Shown piece after piece: positions 1 to 8,919 of a stretch of DNA of 58,829 nucleotides (its first letter is position 1; every line of letters begins with the position of its first letter). This DNA is from Cyanobacteria bacterium MAG CAR3_bin_5 (GTDB lineage Bacteria; Cyanobacteriota; Cyanobacteriia; PCC-6307; Cyanobiaceae). The stretch is from positions 1-58,829 of the forward strand of contig JAPOTR010000027.1 of the NCBI GenBank assembly GCA_026709085.1. Direction: 5' to 3'. The notes under the pieces are model-generated. The model searched no databases and had not been told where the DNA came from. It was given only the letters and a program-made list of their open reading frames with translations. Made by a program: the position numbers and the translations under genes.

Positions 1-321
1 CTGGCTTGAAGCATCCAGAAGCATAAACGCCTTGCGGCCGCCGATCCGCCCGCGAGTAATCTTGTCTGGGCTGTCGAAGCGGTAGGCCGCAATTTTGCGC
101 CCAGTCTTCTGACTGGCCACTCGAAACGTCTCAAGGGGGATACCGCACTCACGCACATCGCGGGCTGCCCTGGGCGGGTGATCGTACCCGTAAATGTTTT
201 GCAACTCTTCGCTGGTGATGAAACCGTGTTGGAGAATATGGTTGATCACTGTGCGAGGGCGCTTGGCCGTTACTTTTTTGCACAGAGCAAGAATTTGTGG
301 ATCGATACTTCGGCTTGACAT
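1..321 (-). CDS. HNH-type restriction endonuclease, N-terminal part (runs off the left edge)
   Basis: An open frame of 107 codons starts at ATG 319-321 and has no stop before the window edge. It begins MSSRSIDPQILALCKKVTAK and continues with a segment that resembles a winged helix (AKRPRTVINHILQHGFITSEEL), then YDHPPRAARDVRECGIPLETF. From memory this N-terminus matches HNH-family type II restriction endonucleases, in which this DNA-recognition region precedes a C-terminal HNH nuclease. The nuclease half would lie outside the window, so catalysis cannot be judged. No clear ribosome-binding site is visible. The start is only 19 bp from a DUF924 remnant on the other strand, suggesting this gene was inserted into that locus. 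The frame is certain; the family call is moderately sure. Confidence 0.6.
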   Translation of the reverse strand, partial: MSSRSIDPQILALCKKVTAKRPRTVINHILQHGFITSEELQNIYGYDHPPRAARDVRECGIPLETFRVASQKTGRKIAAYRFDSPDKITRGRIGGRKAFMLLDASSQ

Positions 322-339
322 GACCCGGCATAGGGGCAA

Positions 340-459
340 AAGAGCACGCAGAGGAAAGGTCTTGCAGCCTTTGGACGCTTCCCCCATCGTAATGGGGTGC
401 TTGGGCGTATCAGCAAGCCTGAAGAGAAAGAGTTTCTGCAAGGCGGCGGTTTTCCGGCT
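340..459 (+). pseudogene. 3' remnant of a DUF924 family gene
   Basis: One forward frame reads LAAFGRFPHRNGVLGR followed by ISKPEEKEFLQGGGF, which matches the conserved C-terminus of DUF924 proteins as I remember it (FGRFPHRN, LGR, E..FL, GGF). No start and no upstream part remain: the HNH gene begins 19 bp away on the other strand. The frame runs on past GGF without the expected stop, so the 3' end is also altered. It points toward the duplicated end of the ABC permease gene, so the native locus was probably a DUF924 gene convergent with that permease gene. Confidence 0.5.
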
Positions 460-482
460 AGCCGCCACCCATGCCGGGGCTT

Positions 483-530
483 AGAACCGCACCCGGGGAT
501 CAATCCAGGCCACCACCACGTCCACCACCA
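483..530. repeat. Left copy of a 48-bp direct repeat flanking the defence island
   Basis: These 48 bp are identical to 12177-12224, the last codons of the peptide ABC permease gene. Read on the minus strand the left copy still encodes VDVVVAWIDPRVRF and ends in TAA (481-483) instead of the TGA of the intact gene. Beyond position 530 the match fades (two mismatches, then GTG), and left of 483 it ends after one mismatch. The two copies enclose 11,646 bp holding only defence-type genes, so this is best read as an attachment-site-like or recombination duplication. Confidence 0.8.
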
Positions 531-565
531 CGGTGCCAACATTGGACAGAAAGCAGGCTAGGCAA

Positions 566-3500
566 ATGAATGCCTCAAGACCGCCAAGCCCTTGGGGCTT
601 GACCACTGATCCGATGCGTCCCCCCACCATCTACGACTTGTGCCGACCGCGCCAGGATGTCCTTGCGGGACAGATCCGGGACGAGGACTTTGCCGCCGAC
701 CTGAGCCAAGTGCTCAAGGGTACGGCGCCGGAACTCTACAAAAACCCTGCCCTCTTCTTTGCCAACACCCACCCCACCCGCGGCCTCAAGGATTTGATCC
801 AGGCGGTGGTGGGGCGGCTCAGCGGCGCTGACAACCAGTTGGGCAGCATCCTGCGGCTGGACACCAGCTACGGCGGCGGCAAGACCCATGCCCTGATCGG
901 CCTCAATCACATCCTTACCGCGCCCCGGCAGATCCCCAACCTGGAAGAGTTTGTGGATCCGACTGCGCTGCCCAGCCAGCCGGTAACGGTGGCGGTTTTT
1001 GACGGGGAGAACGCCGACCCCATGAACGGCCGGCGGATGGAAGGAGACATCCTGGCCACCACCCCTTGGGGGGAACTGGCTGTGCAACTGGCGGGGCGGA
1101 GCGGTTACGGGCGCATCCGCAACAGCGACCAGTTGGGTGCGGCGCCCCCCGGAGCAGAAACCCTGCGGGAACTCATGGGCGAGCGACCGGTGCTGATCCT
1201 CATGGACGAGCTCTCCATCTATTTGCGCAAGCTCAAGGGGCCTGCCGCTGGCCAGGCCGCCGAGCAACTCACTCCCTTCCTTACCGATTTGATCAAGGCG
1301 GTGAACTCCTCCCCCAACGCCGTGTTGGTGTTCACGCTGGCCTTGGGCCGTGGTGGCCAGGCAGTGGATGCCTACGGTGAGGAAAACCAGCGGATTGATC
1401 GGATCTTCGCGGAACTGGAATCCGTGACGGGGCGGCAAGTTACGGCCCTGACCCCCACCAGTGAAGACGAGACGATGCAGGTGTTGTGCCGCCGCCTGTT
1501 TGCATCCATCGACCGCAGCCGGGTGGGGGAGGTGGTGCGGGCCTACCAGGATCTGTGGAGCCGCCATGCCGAGGCCCTGCCGCCCGTGGGGCGGAACGAT
1601 GATCGAGCCGAGGCCTTGCGCAAGGGCTACCCACTTCATCCGGAGCTCATCGAGACCCTGATGCAGAAAACCTCCACCCTGGAGAATTTCCAACGGGTGC
1701 GGGGCATGTTGAGGCTGCTGGCCCAGACCGTTGCCCAGCTTTGGCGGGAGCAGCCCGGTGACGCCACCGCCATCCACCTGCACCACGTTGACCCCGGCAA
1801 CGAGCGGATCCGCCTGGAGATCGCCGCCAAGCTGGGGCTCCATGCCTTCATCCCGGCGATCCGGGCCGACGTGGCCCGCACCAGCGCCGAGGACGGCAAA
1901 GCCCTGGCCCAACAACTGGATACAGGTGAGTTTGCGGGTCTGGCGCCCTACGGCTCCCTGGCGGCCCGCACGGTGTTGCTCCACTCCCTGGCCTTCAACG
2001 AGCCCCTCAAGGGTCTCGGGCGGCTGGAGTTGAATTACAGCCTTTATGCCCCAGGGCTGGATCCCGCCTTCATCAACAAGGCGGTGCGCCACCTCCAGGA
2101 GGCATCGGAGTACCTGGACGACAGCGCTACCAGCAAGCTGCGCTTCCTCACCGAAGCCAACCTCAACCAGATGGTGAGGAAACGGGAGGGGCAGTTTGAC
2201 CTGGAGACGGTTCGTCAGGAGTTGAATCGCCATATTGGCGTCATCTTCGCCAAGGGCAGGCGGTGTTTTGAGCCGGTGGTATTCCCGGCCAGCCCGGCGG
2301 AGATCCCCGACGATACGGACGGCCCCTATCTGGCGGTGCTCCACTGGGAGGGCCACACGGTGGCACAGGACCACGTGCATCTGCCGGAGTTGGTGGTGCG
2401 GCTGTTCAAGGAGCGGGGAGACAACGCCAACACGCGGCGCAATCGCAACAATCTGGTGTTTGTCTGTGCCGACGGGCTGCAGGTGAACGACATGCTGCGC
2501 AAGACCCGCACCTTTCTGGCCCTGAGGCAGATGCAGCAGGTGGACCTGTTCGCCAGCCTGCAGACCCACCAGCAGGAGCAGGTGAAGGAGCGCCATGGAC
2601 GGGCGCAGCAGGCGTTCGCCCTGGCGGTGCAGCAGGCCTACCGCCATGTGTTCTACCCCGAGCGTGGCCCGTGGCCGGATGTGCCCCTCGTCCATGCCGC
2701 TGTCACCGTCACCAATGCCAGCAGCGAGCCCGGCGTGGGGCAAAAGCAGGTGGAGCGGGTGCTGCGGGACGCAGGGGAGTTGATGCTTGCCGATGACGCA
2801 CCGCCTGCCCCCAACTACATGGCGGATAAGACCCCGTTGCGGCGTCTGGGGGTGATGAGCAGCCGGGATCTGCGCAACGAGTACTACCGGGACCCCGCCT
2901 TGCCCGTCCTGATTGGTGACGAGGTGCTCAAGAGGTGTCTATGGAAGGGGCTGGAGGGCGGGGTGTTCGTCTACAAGGAGGGGGAGCGGCTGGAGGGCCG
3001 GGGCCTGCCGCCGGGGATGCTGAGCATCAGCGAGGACGCCAAGATCTACATGCTGGAGAAGGCAGAGGCACTGGGCATCTGGCCACCGCGCACCGCTGCG
3101 CCCGAACCCCCACCTGCCTCGCCTGCAGGGCCGTTCACAGGTGGCGGGGACAGCAAGGACACCAATGATGATGATGCCGTCACCCGCGGTAGCAGTGACC
3201 CCGCAACCCGGCAGGCCACACCCCCGTCACCCCCGGGGATGCTGGAGCGAACCGGCAACGTCAAAACAGTTCTCACCCAGTTGGCCCAACAGGTGAGCAG
3301 TTCCGGCAAGGGAATCCGCTCCCTCACATGGCGCATGAACAGCGGTGACGGCTTTGTGCCCCTGGCCCTGCTCAAAGCCGAGCCGGGCGCCACGGTGCAG
3401 GTGGAAATGATGGAAGGGGGCTGGAGCAGTGGCGACGGCGCGGCGGAGTGGAGTTTTGAGTTCAAAGGCGCGCCGGAAGAGGCCGTCATCCTGCGCAGCT

Positions 3501-3676
3501 TCATCGAGGGGCAATGGCGGCGGGGTGGCGAGAGGTCCCTCGACATCACATACAAGCTCACCTACGACCCGCCCCTCACCTGGAGCGATCAGGGTGAGGA
3601 CTGGATCAGACGCCTCACCAGGGTACGCCTGGGCGCCCAGACAGCCACCGTTGGCCTGGAGTTGAACGCCCCATGA
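566..3676 (+). CDS. DUF499 family P-loop ATPase, anti-phage-associated
   Basis: A large ATPase (1036 aa from ATG 566; a GTG at 533 would add 11 residues) that opens the defence island. Walker A is SYGGGKTH near residue 103 and Walker B is LILMDELS near residue 213. The C-terminal third has a low-complexity Pro/Gly/Asp linker (about 850-905) and then a small beta-rich domain. DUF499 proteins are annotated, from memory, as anti-phage-associated when found with DUF1156 methylases and PLD-helicases, which is exactly this context; the mechanism is not established. Its stop overlaps the next gene by 4 bp, so the two are coupled. The frame is intact. ATG 566 is preferred because the longer start reaches almost into the 48-bp repeat. 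Confidence 0.88.
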   Translation: MNASRPPSPWGLTTDPMRPPTIYDLCRPRQDVLAGQIRDEDFAADLSQVLKGTAPELYKNPALFFANTHPTRGLKDLIQAVVGRLSGADNQLGSILRLDTSYGGGKTHALIGLNHILTAPRQIPNLEEFVDPTALPSQPVTVAVFDGENADPMNGRRMEGDILATTPWGELAVQLAGRSGYGRIRNSDQLGAAPPGAETLRELMGERPVLILMDELSIYLRKLKGPAAGQAAEQLTPFLTDLIKAVNSSPNAVLVFTLALGRGGQAVDAYGEENQRIDRIFAELESVTGRQVTALTPTSEDETMQVLCRRLFASIDRSRVGEVVRAYQDLWSRHAEALPPVGRNDDRAEALRKGYPLHPELIETLMQKTSTLENFQRVRGMLRLLAQTVAQLWREQPGDATAIHLHHVDPGNERIRLEIAAKLGLHAFIPAIRADVARTSAEDGKALAQQLDTGEFAGLAPYGSLAARTVLLHSLAFNEPLKGLGRLELNYSLYAPGLDPAFINKAVRHLQEASEYLDDSATSKLRFLTEANLNQMVRKREGQFDLETVRQELNRHIGVIFAKGRRCFEPVVFPASPAEIPDDTDGPYLAVLHWEGHTVAQDHVHLPELVVRLFKERGDNANTRRNRNNLVFVCADGLQVNDMLRKTRTFLALRQMQQVDLFASLQTHQQEQVKERHGRAQQAFALAVQQAYRHVFYPERGPWPDVPLVHAAVTVTNASSEPGVGQKQVERVLRDAGELMLADDAPPAPNYMADKTPLRRLGVMSSRDLRNEYYRDPALPVLIGDEVLKRCLWKGLEGGVFVYKEGERLEGRGLPPGMLSISEDAKIYMLEKAEALGIWPPRTAAPEPPPASPAGPFTGGGDSKDTNDDDAVTRGSSDPATRQATPPSPPGMLERTGNVKTVLTQLAQQVSSSGKGIRSLTWRMNSGDGFVPLALLKAEPGATVQVEMMEGGWSSGDGAAEWSFEFKGAPEEAVILRSFIEGQWRRGGERSLDITYKLTYDPPLTWSDQGEDWIRRLTRVRLGAQTATVGLELNAP

Positions 3677-4125
3677 CCAGCGCCGTCGCATCGGGCCGCC
3701 CCGCCTATGAACTGCGCAGCCGCCAGCGGGGTCCCAGTGACCTGCTGCTGGAGGTGTGGCAAGTGCCCAGCACCGCCACCCCGGAACTCAGACAACCCCG
3801 ACGGATTGCCGGTCTTGGGGGTCATAAGCTCCTGTTGGTGGAGGGGGCCGTGCTGCGGCGTCTCAACACCGAGAAGGTGAGCCTCGCCAGGCTCCGCAAG
3901 GGGGAATCCCGCCGTGACGGGCTTTCGGAGGAGTTGGCCATGGCCATGGGCTTGTTGTTCAAGCTGCTGGCGCCCATGCGCAACGTGACCGCCATGGACA
4001 ACTGCGCCCGGGGCATTGACGCCATGGCTCGGGAGGAAGCCGCCTACTGGCTGGGCATGGCCATGCACCGCAAAAAACCCCGGCGGGTGCTGGCGGCCCT
4101 GCGCCTGCTGCTCTCCGCCAACTGA
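3673..4125 (+). CDS. Small conserved protein of the anti-phage cassette (DUF7680-like)
   Basis: A 150-aa protein beginning with ATGA overlap on the DUF499 stop codon, so the two are translationally coupled. It carries a conserved-looking C-terminal block, EAAYWLGMAMHRKKPRRVLAA near the end, and a central basic segment RLRKGESRRDG. I recall small proteins with this ending (DUF7680) directly downstream of DUF499 ATPases, but the family name is from memory and no function is known. There is no signal peptide or membrane segment. The next frame starts immediately after its TGA stop. Likely a structural partner or regulator of the ATPase (inference). Confidence 0.75.
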   Translation: MTSAVASGRPAYELRSRQRGPSDLLLEVWQVPSTATPELRQPRRIAGLGGHKLLLVEGAVLRRLNTEKVSLARLRKGESRRDGLSEELAMAMGLLFKLLAPMRNVTAMDNCARGIDAMAREEAAYWLGMAMHRKKPRRVLAALRLLLSAN

Positions 4126-4428
4126 ATGATGCAGAGGCTACTCGCCAACGCAGACCAGAAGGAGAGGCTGTCTCTCGTCTACGTCAAGGCGCTGGCGGCA
4201 CGGGCAGGATTCTCCACTTTCGAACCTGATCTGGATCGGGACAGCGTTGATCTACGCATTCAAGCAGGCGGGCCGCGCCGCCCGGCTCTCGACTTGCAAC
4301 TGAAAGCAACGGCAAGCCTCGATTCACCACAGAACGGTCATTGCCCCAAGCCTCCAGTTCAGGCAAGAGCAAGGGGCACTAGCCTGTTTGAAGCCCCATT
4401 CCCCTCCCACGGGAGCCCGCTACGCTGA
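4126..4428 (+). pseudogene. Truncated DUF4365 domain nuclease-like protein
   Basis: The ATG directly abuts the TGA of the preceding gene. The first 65 residues resemble the N-terminus of DUF4365 proteins: ANADQKERLSLVYVKALAAR, FSTFEPDLDRDSVDLRI and DLQLKAT. The spacing D...QLK recalls a PD-(D/E)xK-type nuclease core. After residue 65 the similarity stops and the frame reads into unrelated Pro/Ser-rich sequence, ending at 100 aa, whereas full-length members are about 160 aa or more. The C-terminal half has been deleted or replaced. Either the cassette has lost this component or only the N-terminal fragment is made. Confidence 0.65.
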
Positions 4429-4446
4429 AATCCGGCAACCGTAGCC

Positions 4447-4902
4447 ATGACCTCCAGCGCCTCCACAACGCAGCCGCCCGCTGCTCAACCCGGCCCCCAA
4501 TGGCTCACCCCTGCCTTGCTGGTAAGCTTGATCCTGTTTATGGCGGTGATCAGCTTTGGCCTGCTGACGGAGTTGCGGGGATTCCGGGCTGAAATCAAGG
4601 CTGATTTACGGGATTTTCAGCAGGAGATGAAGCAGGACCTTCGGCGGGAGATCGAGACGGCGATTGGCGGGGTCAATAGCCGCACGGATACCCTGCGCGC
4701 CGAGATCAAGGCAGACAATCAGCAACTGGCCAGCCGCATGGACAGCCTTGACAACCACATGGACAGCCTCAACGACCGCATGGACAGGCTGGATGGCCGC
4801 ATGGACAAGTTGGGCGCCGACCTCAGTGGCCGCATGGACAAGTTGGATGGCCGCATGGACCAGGTTTATCAACTGCTGCTGCCAGCCAAACCCAAGCCGT
4901 GA
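4447..4902 (+). CDS. Membrane-anchored coiled-coil protein with heptad repeats
   Basis: A 151-aa protein with a short cytoplasmic Pro/Gln-rich N-terminus, one membrane helix at about residues 22-42 (LTPALLVSLILFMAVISFGL), then a charged coiled coil to the end. The coil contains tandem 7-residue units of the form MDSLDNH, MDSLNDR, MDRLDGR, MDKLGAD, MDKLDGR, encoded by an obvious 21-bp DNA repeat. No enzymatic motif is present. It lies inside the anti-phage operon between a broken nuclease and the methylase, on the same strand. A protein of similar build (one membrane helix plus coiled coil) is encoded at 33032-33298. The function is unknown; a membrane scaffold or sensor is one possibility. 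Confidence 0.75.
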   Translation: MTSSASTTQPPAAQPGPQWLTPALLVSLILFMAVISFGLLTELRGFRAEIKADLRDFQQEMKQDLRREIETAIGGVNSRTDTLRAEIKADNQQLASRMDSLDNHMDSLNDRMDRLDGRMDKLGADLSGRMDKLDGRMDQVYQLLLPAKPKP

Positions 4903-5050
4903 CTCCCCTGGGGGCCGGACTTCCGGCCAACACCGTGGCCGATGACCGAGAAGCGAGAAGCGCTTGGCGAGGCCCCCACGAGACGAGCCGCCAGCCTCTC
5001 GCAACGCCAAGCCGACTCAAGCGGTGAGCCAAGGCCCATAATCAATTCCT

Positions 5051-5071
5051 CCCCCCCCCCCCGCCCAGGAG
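5051..5071 (+). promoter_or_regulatory. C12 homopolymer next to the methylase ribosome-binding site
   Basis: Twelve consecutive C residues (5051-5062) sit 4 bp upstream of an AGGAG ribosome-binding sequence (5067-5071), which is 12 nt before the ATG of the DUF1156 methylase at 5084. Tracts this long are prone to slippage, so tract length could vary between cells and alter spacing or mRNA structure. No frame is interrupted by it. Confidence 0.5.
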
Positions 5072-5083
5072 CCGCCCCCACGG

Positions 5084-8062
5084 ATGACCAACCGCCTGAT
5101 CGAGGAGTGGCTGCCCATCGCCGAGTTGGGCATTGAGAGCGTGCGGGAGCGGACACCCATGACCCCCTTCCCGGCCCCAAATCGGCTCCACGTCTGGTGG
5201 GCGCGGCGGCCCCTGGTGGCTTCCCGGGCGGCGGTGCTGGCCTCCCTCCTGCCCGCCGATGCCGACCGCCAAACCTTCCTGCACATGCTGGGGATTCACG
5301 GGGATCCGGTGGCGGCGAAGCAGCGCATTGCCAAGGCCAAAAAGACGGGCGAGAACTTGGGACCTAACCCGTATGGTTATTTCCGATCCTTCCAGTACAG
5401 CCCCAGCGAGAAGGAGAGGCTCTGGCTACTGGAAGAGGCGCGGAAGCTGGGTATTGAGCGGCCCATCACGCTGGATCCAACTGCTGGTGGTGGGTCGATT
5501 CCTTTTGAAAGTCTTCGCCTCGGATGTAAGACCCTTGCCAATGACATCAACCCTGTTGCGGTGCTTCTGCAGAAGGCCACTTTTGAATGGCCCAACCAGT
5601 TTGGCCCAGTGCTTATTGAGGAGTTCAACCGTCTGTCTAGCCGCTTCTTGGAACTCGCCGAACCCCGCTTTCAGTGCACCTATCCTCCAGAGCCACCCGA
5701 CACCCAGGTGCTTGGCTACCTCCACGCCCGCACCATCACCTGCCCCTACTGCGCCGGCACGGCGCCCCTTTCCCCCAACTGGCGGCTGGCGCCCGACGGC
5801 ACGGGTGTGAAAGTGGTTCCCCACATGGGAGCAGGGCCGGGGGATGGCAGCCGTCACTGTAGTTTTGAGATTGTGGCCAGCGCCGGGGAGCAGAGCGCGG
5901 GCACGGTGAAGGGGGGAGACGCCACCTGCCCCTATCCCGATTGCGGCCGGGTGATTGACGGCCCCCAGGTAAAAGCCCAGGCCCAGGCGGGCGGCATGGG
6001 GGAGCAATTGTTTGCCGTGGTGTACAAACGCAAGCTGCCCACGGAATATACCAAAACCGGCAAGCCCAAAAAGGCCAAATGGCGGCGGGGGTACCGGGCG
6101 CCCCGCCCCCAGGACGACAACAGCGCCGCCATCGCCGCCGCCCTGGCGGACAAGCTGCCGGAATGGGAGGCGCTGGATCTGGTTCCTAATGAGGAGTATG
6201 GAGAAATGTTTGCTGATCGCTCCAAGGCCTATGGTGTGAACTTCTGGCGTGATCTCTTCTCCCCCCGCCAACTGCTGTGCCACGGCATGAGCGTGGAGAT
6301 TTTCCGGGAACTGGTACACGAGGAATCCGCAAAACCCGAAGGCTTGAATGATTGCACCCGGGCGGCGCTGTCATATATCGCTTTGGCGTTGGATAAGTTG
6401 CTGAACTATAACTCAAGAATGTCGGTCTGGATGCCAACCCGAGAGGTGGTTGCAAATACCTTCAATCGACATGATTTTGCTTTTTGCTGGTCCCATGCCG
6501 AGATGGCGCCCCTCGTCGTTGGCCTCGGCTACGACTGGGCCTTTGGTCAGGTGGCCAAGTGTATTGGTGAGCTGATCGCGTTGACTTCACCGAACACATC
6601 AACCCCTCCAATCTCCGGCCCTTTACTATCAACACCCGGCCCGGAGATTGGGAGCAGAACAACTCCACCGGTGGTAATTTCCTGCGGCTCCGGGGATTCC
6701 ATGGCCCACGTCACGGACGGCACGGTGGATGTTGTCGTGATGGATCCCCCCTACTACGACAACGTCATGTATGGGGAGTTGAGTGATTTTTTCTACGTGT
6801 GGCTGAAACGCACCGCCGGGCTCCTCTATCCCGATCTTTTCATGGCCCCCCTCACCGACAAGGAGAACGAGGCGGTGGCCAATCCTGCCCTGCATCGGGG
6901 CAAAAAGGGGGCCAAGGCGTTGGCCGGGCGGGATTATCAGGAGAAGATGGGGGAGATTTTCGCCGAGTGCCGTCGGGTGCTCAAGGGGGACGGGGTGATG
7001 ACGTTGATGTTCACCCACAAGGCCACCGGCGCCTGGGATGCCCTCACCAAGGGGTTGATGGAGGCCGGGTTTGCCATCACCGCCTCATGGCCCATCAATA
7101 CCGAAGCGGAGGGCTCCCTGCACATCAAGGACAAGTCCGCCGCCAACAGCACCGTGTTGCTGGTGTGTCGCCCGCGACCACCGCAGACTGTTGCCGATGG
7201 GGTGCGTTACTGGGAAGATCTGGAGCCCCGCCTGAAGGCGGCCGTGCGGCGGCGCATCCAGCAGTTCCAGGCCGCCGGCATCCGCGGCGTGGATCTTTAT
7301 CTCTCCTGTTTTGGGCCGGCGCTGGAGGAGTTTTCCCGCCATTGGCCCGTCAGATGGGGCCAACCCAAGCCCATGGACGACAAACCCCGTGGGGGCAGGC
7401 GGCGGGGACGGATCACCCCGGATGAGTCGGCAGACCGTGATCCCTACGCCGTCACCCCGGACGACGCTTTGGATGCCGCCCGGCGGGAGGTGAAGGCCTG
7501 GCGCATGGAAACGCTCACTTCCAGCCAGCGGCGCGGCGCGCTGGATCCCCTTAGCGAGTGGTTCGTGCTGGCCTGGGACGCCTTCGCTGCCCCCAAGTTC
7601 CCCTACGACGAGGCCTTGCGTCTGGCCCGGGTGGTGGGGCTGGATCTGGACCAGGAGGTGGTGGGGGTGCTGGCGGAAAAGAAGGCCGGCGACTTGATCC
7701 TCTGGGACAGCTCCACCCGCGCCGGCAAGGGCAGGCTGGGGGCGCCCGACGGCAGCCGCGCCTGGATTGACGCCGTCCACCACTGCGCCCATCGCGCCCG
7801 CGCCATGGATCTCGATGCCGCCCAGCAACTGGTGAGCGACAACAACCTGGCCAAGAGCGTGGATTTCCTCACCGCTCTGGAGGCGGTGCTGGAGGTGCTG
7901 CCCATCTCCGCCCGTTACACGGGTTTCGATCCCGTCAAGGCAGCGCTGCCGGCAGCATCCGATTTTGAAGCCCTGGAGAACTTGCGCCGGCTGATGTTTG
8001 CCGAGCAGGTGGGCACACCCAAACAACTGGAGTTGGTGATGGGGGAGTTGGCCGAGGGGTGA
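5084..8062 (+). CDS. DUF1156 family DNA methylase, anti-phage-associated
   Basis: A 992-aa DNA methyltransferase. It opens with the DUF1156 block ([34 protein letters not shown]), followed by the AdoMet-binding motif [13 protein letters not shown] at residues 130-141, a cysteine-rich insert (CPYCAG, CPYPDCG), and the catalytic DPPYYDN at 554-560. The C-terminal half has extra regions of unknown function. DPPY enzymes usually methylate adenine N6, sometimes cytosine N4. In this gene set the methylase is thought to mark self DNA for an anti-phage system containing the DUF499 ATPase and PLD-helicase (from memory of family annotations). The frame is intact. Expression may be affected by the C12 tract just upstream. 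Confidence 0.88.
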   Translation: MTNRLIEEWLPIAELGIESVRERTPMTPFPAPNRLHVWWARRPLVASRAAVLASLLPADADRQTFLHMLGIHGDPVAAKQRIAKAKKTGENLGPNPYGYFRSFQYSPSEKERLWLLEEARKLGIERPITLDPTAGGGSIPFESLRLGCKTLANDINPVAVLLQKATFEWPNQFGPVLIEEFNRLSSRFLELAEPRFQCTYPPEPPDTQVLGYLHARTITCPYCAGTAPLSPNWRLAPDGTGVKVVPHMGAGPGDGSRHCSFEIVASAGEQSAGTVKGGDATCPYPDCGRVIDGPQVKAQAQAGGMGEQLFAVVYKRKLPTEYTKTGKPKKAKWRRGYRAPRPQDDNSAAIAAALADKLPEWEALDLVPNEEYGEMFADRSKAYGVNFWRDLFSPRQLLCHGMSVEIFRELVHEESAKPEGLNDCTRAALSYIALALDKLLNYNSRMSVWMPTREVVANTFNRHDFAFCWSHAEMAPLVVGLGYDWAFGQVAKCIGELIALTSPNTSTPPISGPLLSTPGPEIGSRTTPPVVISCGSGDSMAHVTDGTVDVVVMDPPYYDNVMYGELSDFFYVWLKRTAGLLYPDLFMAPLTDKENEAVANPALHRGKKGAKALAGRDYQEKMGEIFAECRRVLKGDGVMTLMFTHKATGAWDALTKGLMEAGFAITASWPINTEAEGSLHIKDKSAANSTVLLVCRPRPPQTVADGVRYWEDLEPRLKAAVRRRIQQFQAAGIRGVDLYLSCFGPALEEFSRHWPVRWGQPKPMDDKPRGGRRRGRITPDESADRDPYAVTPDDALDAARREVKAWRMETLTSSQRRGALDPLSEWFVLAWDAFAAPKFPYDEALRLARVVGLDLDQEVVGVLAEKKAGDLILWDSSTRAGKGRLGAPDGSRAWIDAVHHCAHRARAMDLDAAQQLVSDNNLAKSVDFLTALEAVLEVLPISARYTGFDPVKAALPAASDFEALENLRRLMFAEQVGTPKQLELVMGELAEG

Positions 8063-8084
8063 GGGATTGCCGTGGGAAGGTTGG

Positions 8085-8543
8085 TCAAAGGTCGAGTCCT
8101 CCCCGCACCAAACAACGTTCCACAGTATCTATTGACCATACAGGAACACCGCTTCCCCAGAAGTCTTTATCATGGGAGAAGATGCCACAGCCCAGATGCA
8201 ATGCCAGAGCAACCACCTGCCAATCGTTCGTCTTCCTGGCATCACTGGCAAGTCGAGCCTGGGCTGCTTCCTTTCTGTACATGTGTTGATATGGAAATAC
8301 AGTAAAACGTTCTTTGAGAGAGGCCAAAGAATCCCGCCAAACAGCCATATCAGTACCTTCTCTATGGGCAATCTCTGGTACGTTTTTATCAACTTCTTCC
8401 ATAATAATCACAGGACAACAGATATCAATTTTTAACTTGAAATTTGGATGTTCCAAAACCCTCCATCTGGGAGGCTCGAAGACAGCGCCAATGATGATAT
8501 TGGCATCAAGGATCAGCTTCCCTTTGGGATCCATCTTGACCAT
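8085..8543 (-). CDS. PIN domain ribonuclease, VapC-like toxin
   Basis: A PIN-domain protein of 152 aa if it starts at ATG 8543 (an upstream TTG at 8564 would add 7 residues). The acidic active-site set is complete: D13 in LILDAN, E49 in IIMEEVD, D107 in NDWQVVAL and D125/D127 in FSHDKDFWG. PIN enzymes cleave RNA, typically as toxins held by a cognate antitoxin. It lies on the minus strand between the methylase and the helicase, with a small basic protein gene ending 24 bp before the chosen start, which may be the antitoxin. It interrupts an otherwise co-directional defence operon, so it is probably a separate insertion or a self-contained addiction module. Confidence 0.8.
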   Translation of the reverse strand: MVKMDPKGKLILDANIIIGAVFEPPRWRVLEHPNFKLKIDICCPVIIMEEVDKNVPEIAHREGTDMAVWRDSLASLKERFTVFPYQHMYRKEAAQARLASDARKTNDWQVVALALHLGCGIFSHDKDFWGSGVPVWSIDTVERCLVRGGLDL

Positions 8544-8567
8544 AAGAGGAAGAGGAAATGGCAAACG

Positions 8568-8801
8568 TCACCAATGTGCAACGGTTCGCCCGCTCTGCGA
8601 AGAATCAGGACCATGGGGTTGTCCTGAGCACTCTGCAGCCTTCTTGCGGCTACGCTCGCGCTCCTCCCGTCTCAACTCTCGAAAGGCCTTCACTGCCCAC
8701 TCTCCATCCAGGTCCAGCCCCAACCTCTTGCACTCGGCTTCCATCCGCTTTGTGATACGGGAAAAGTCGGACTCGGCAGGGGCCGGTGGGGATGGAGACA
8801 T
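8568..8801 (-). CDS. Small charged protein upstream of the PIN gene, possible antitoxin
   Basis: A 77-aa highly charged frame starting at ATG 8801 and ending 24 bp before the preferred PIN start. It has a predicted helical, Arg/Glu-rich middle (RITKRMEAECKRLGL, FRELRREERERSRKKAAE). I do not recognise a DNA-binding fold. Position and strand suggest it is co-expressed with the PIN ribonuclease and may be its antitoxin, or a short relic of one. The Pro/Ser-rich start and polar tail are not diagnostic. Confidence 0.45.
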   Translation of the reverse strand: MSPSPPAPAESDFSRITKRMEAECKRLGLDLDGEWAVKAFRELRREERERSRKKAAECSGQPHGPDSSQSGRTVAHW

Positions 8802-8919
8802 GGCGATGGTGGGTCAAGAATCCTCTCTGGCCATGGGTCTAGCAGTAGGACCCGTCAAGTTATCAAGCCGTGGGAACATTGACCATAGATCCGGTTGGCT
8901 GAGGGGGTGACACCTGACC

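Noticed and set aside
575-2743. 722-codon open frame on the minus strand
   Set aside because: It lies fully opposite the DUF499 ATPase; its composition (His, Gln and Gly runs) is the usual shadow of GC-rich coding sequence, and it has no motif.
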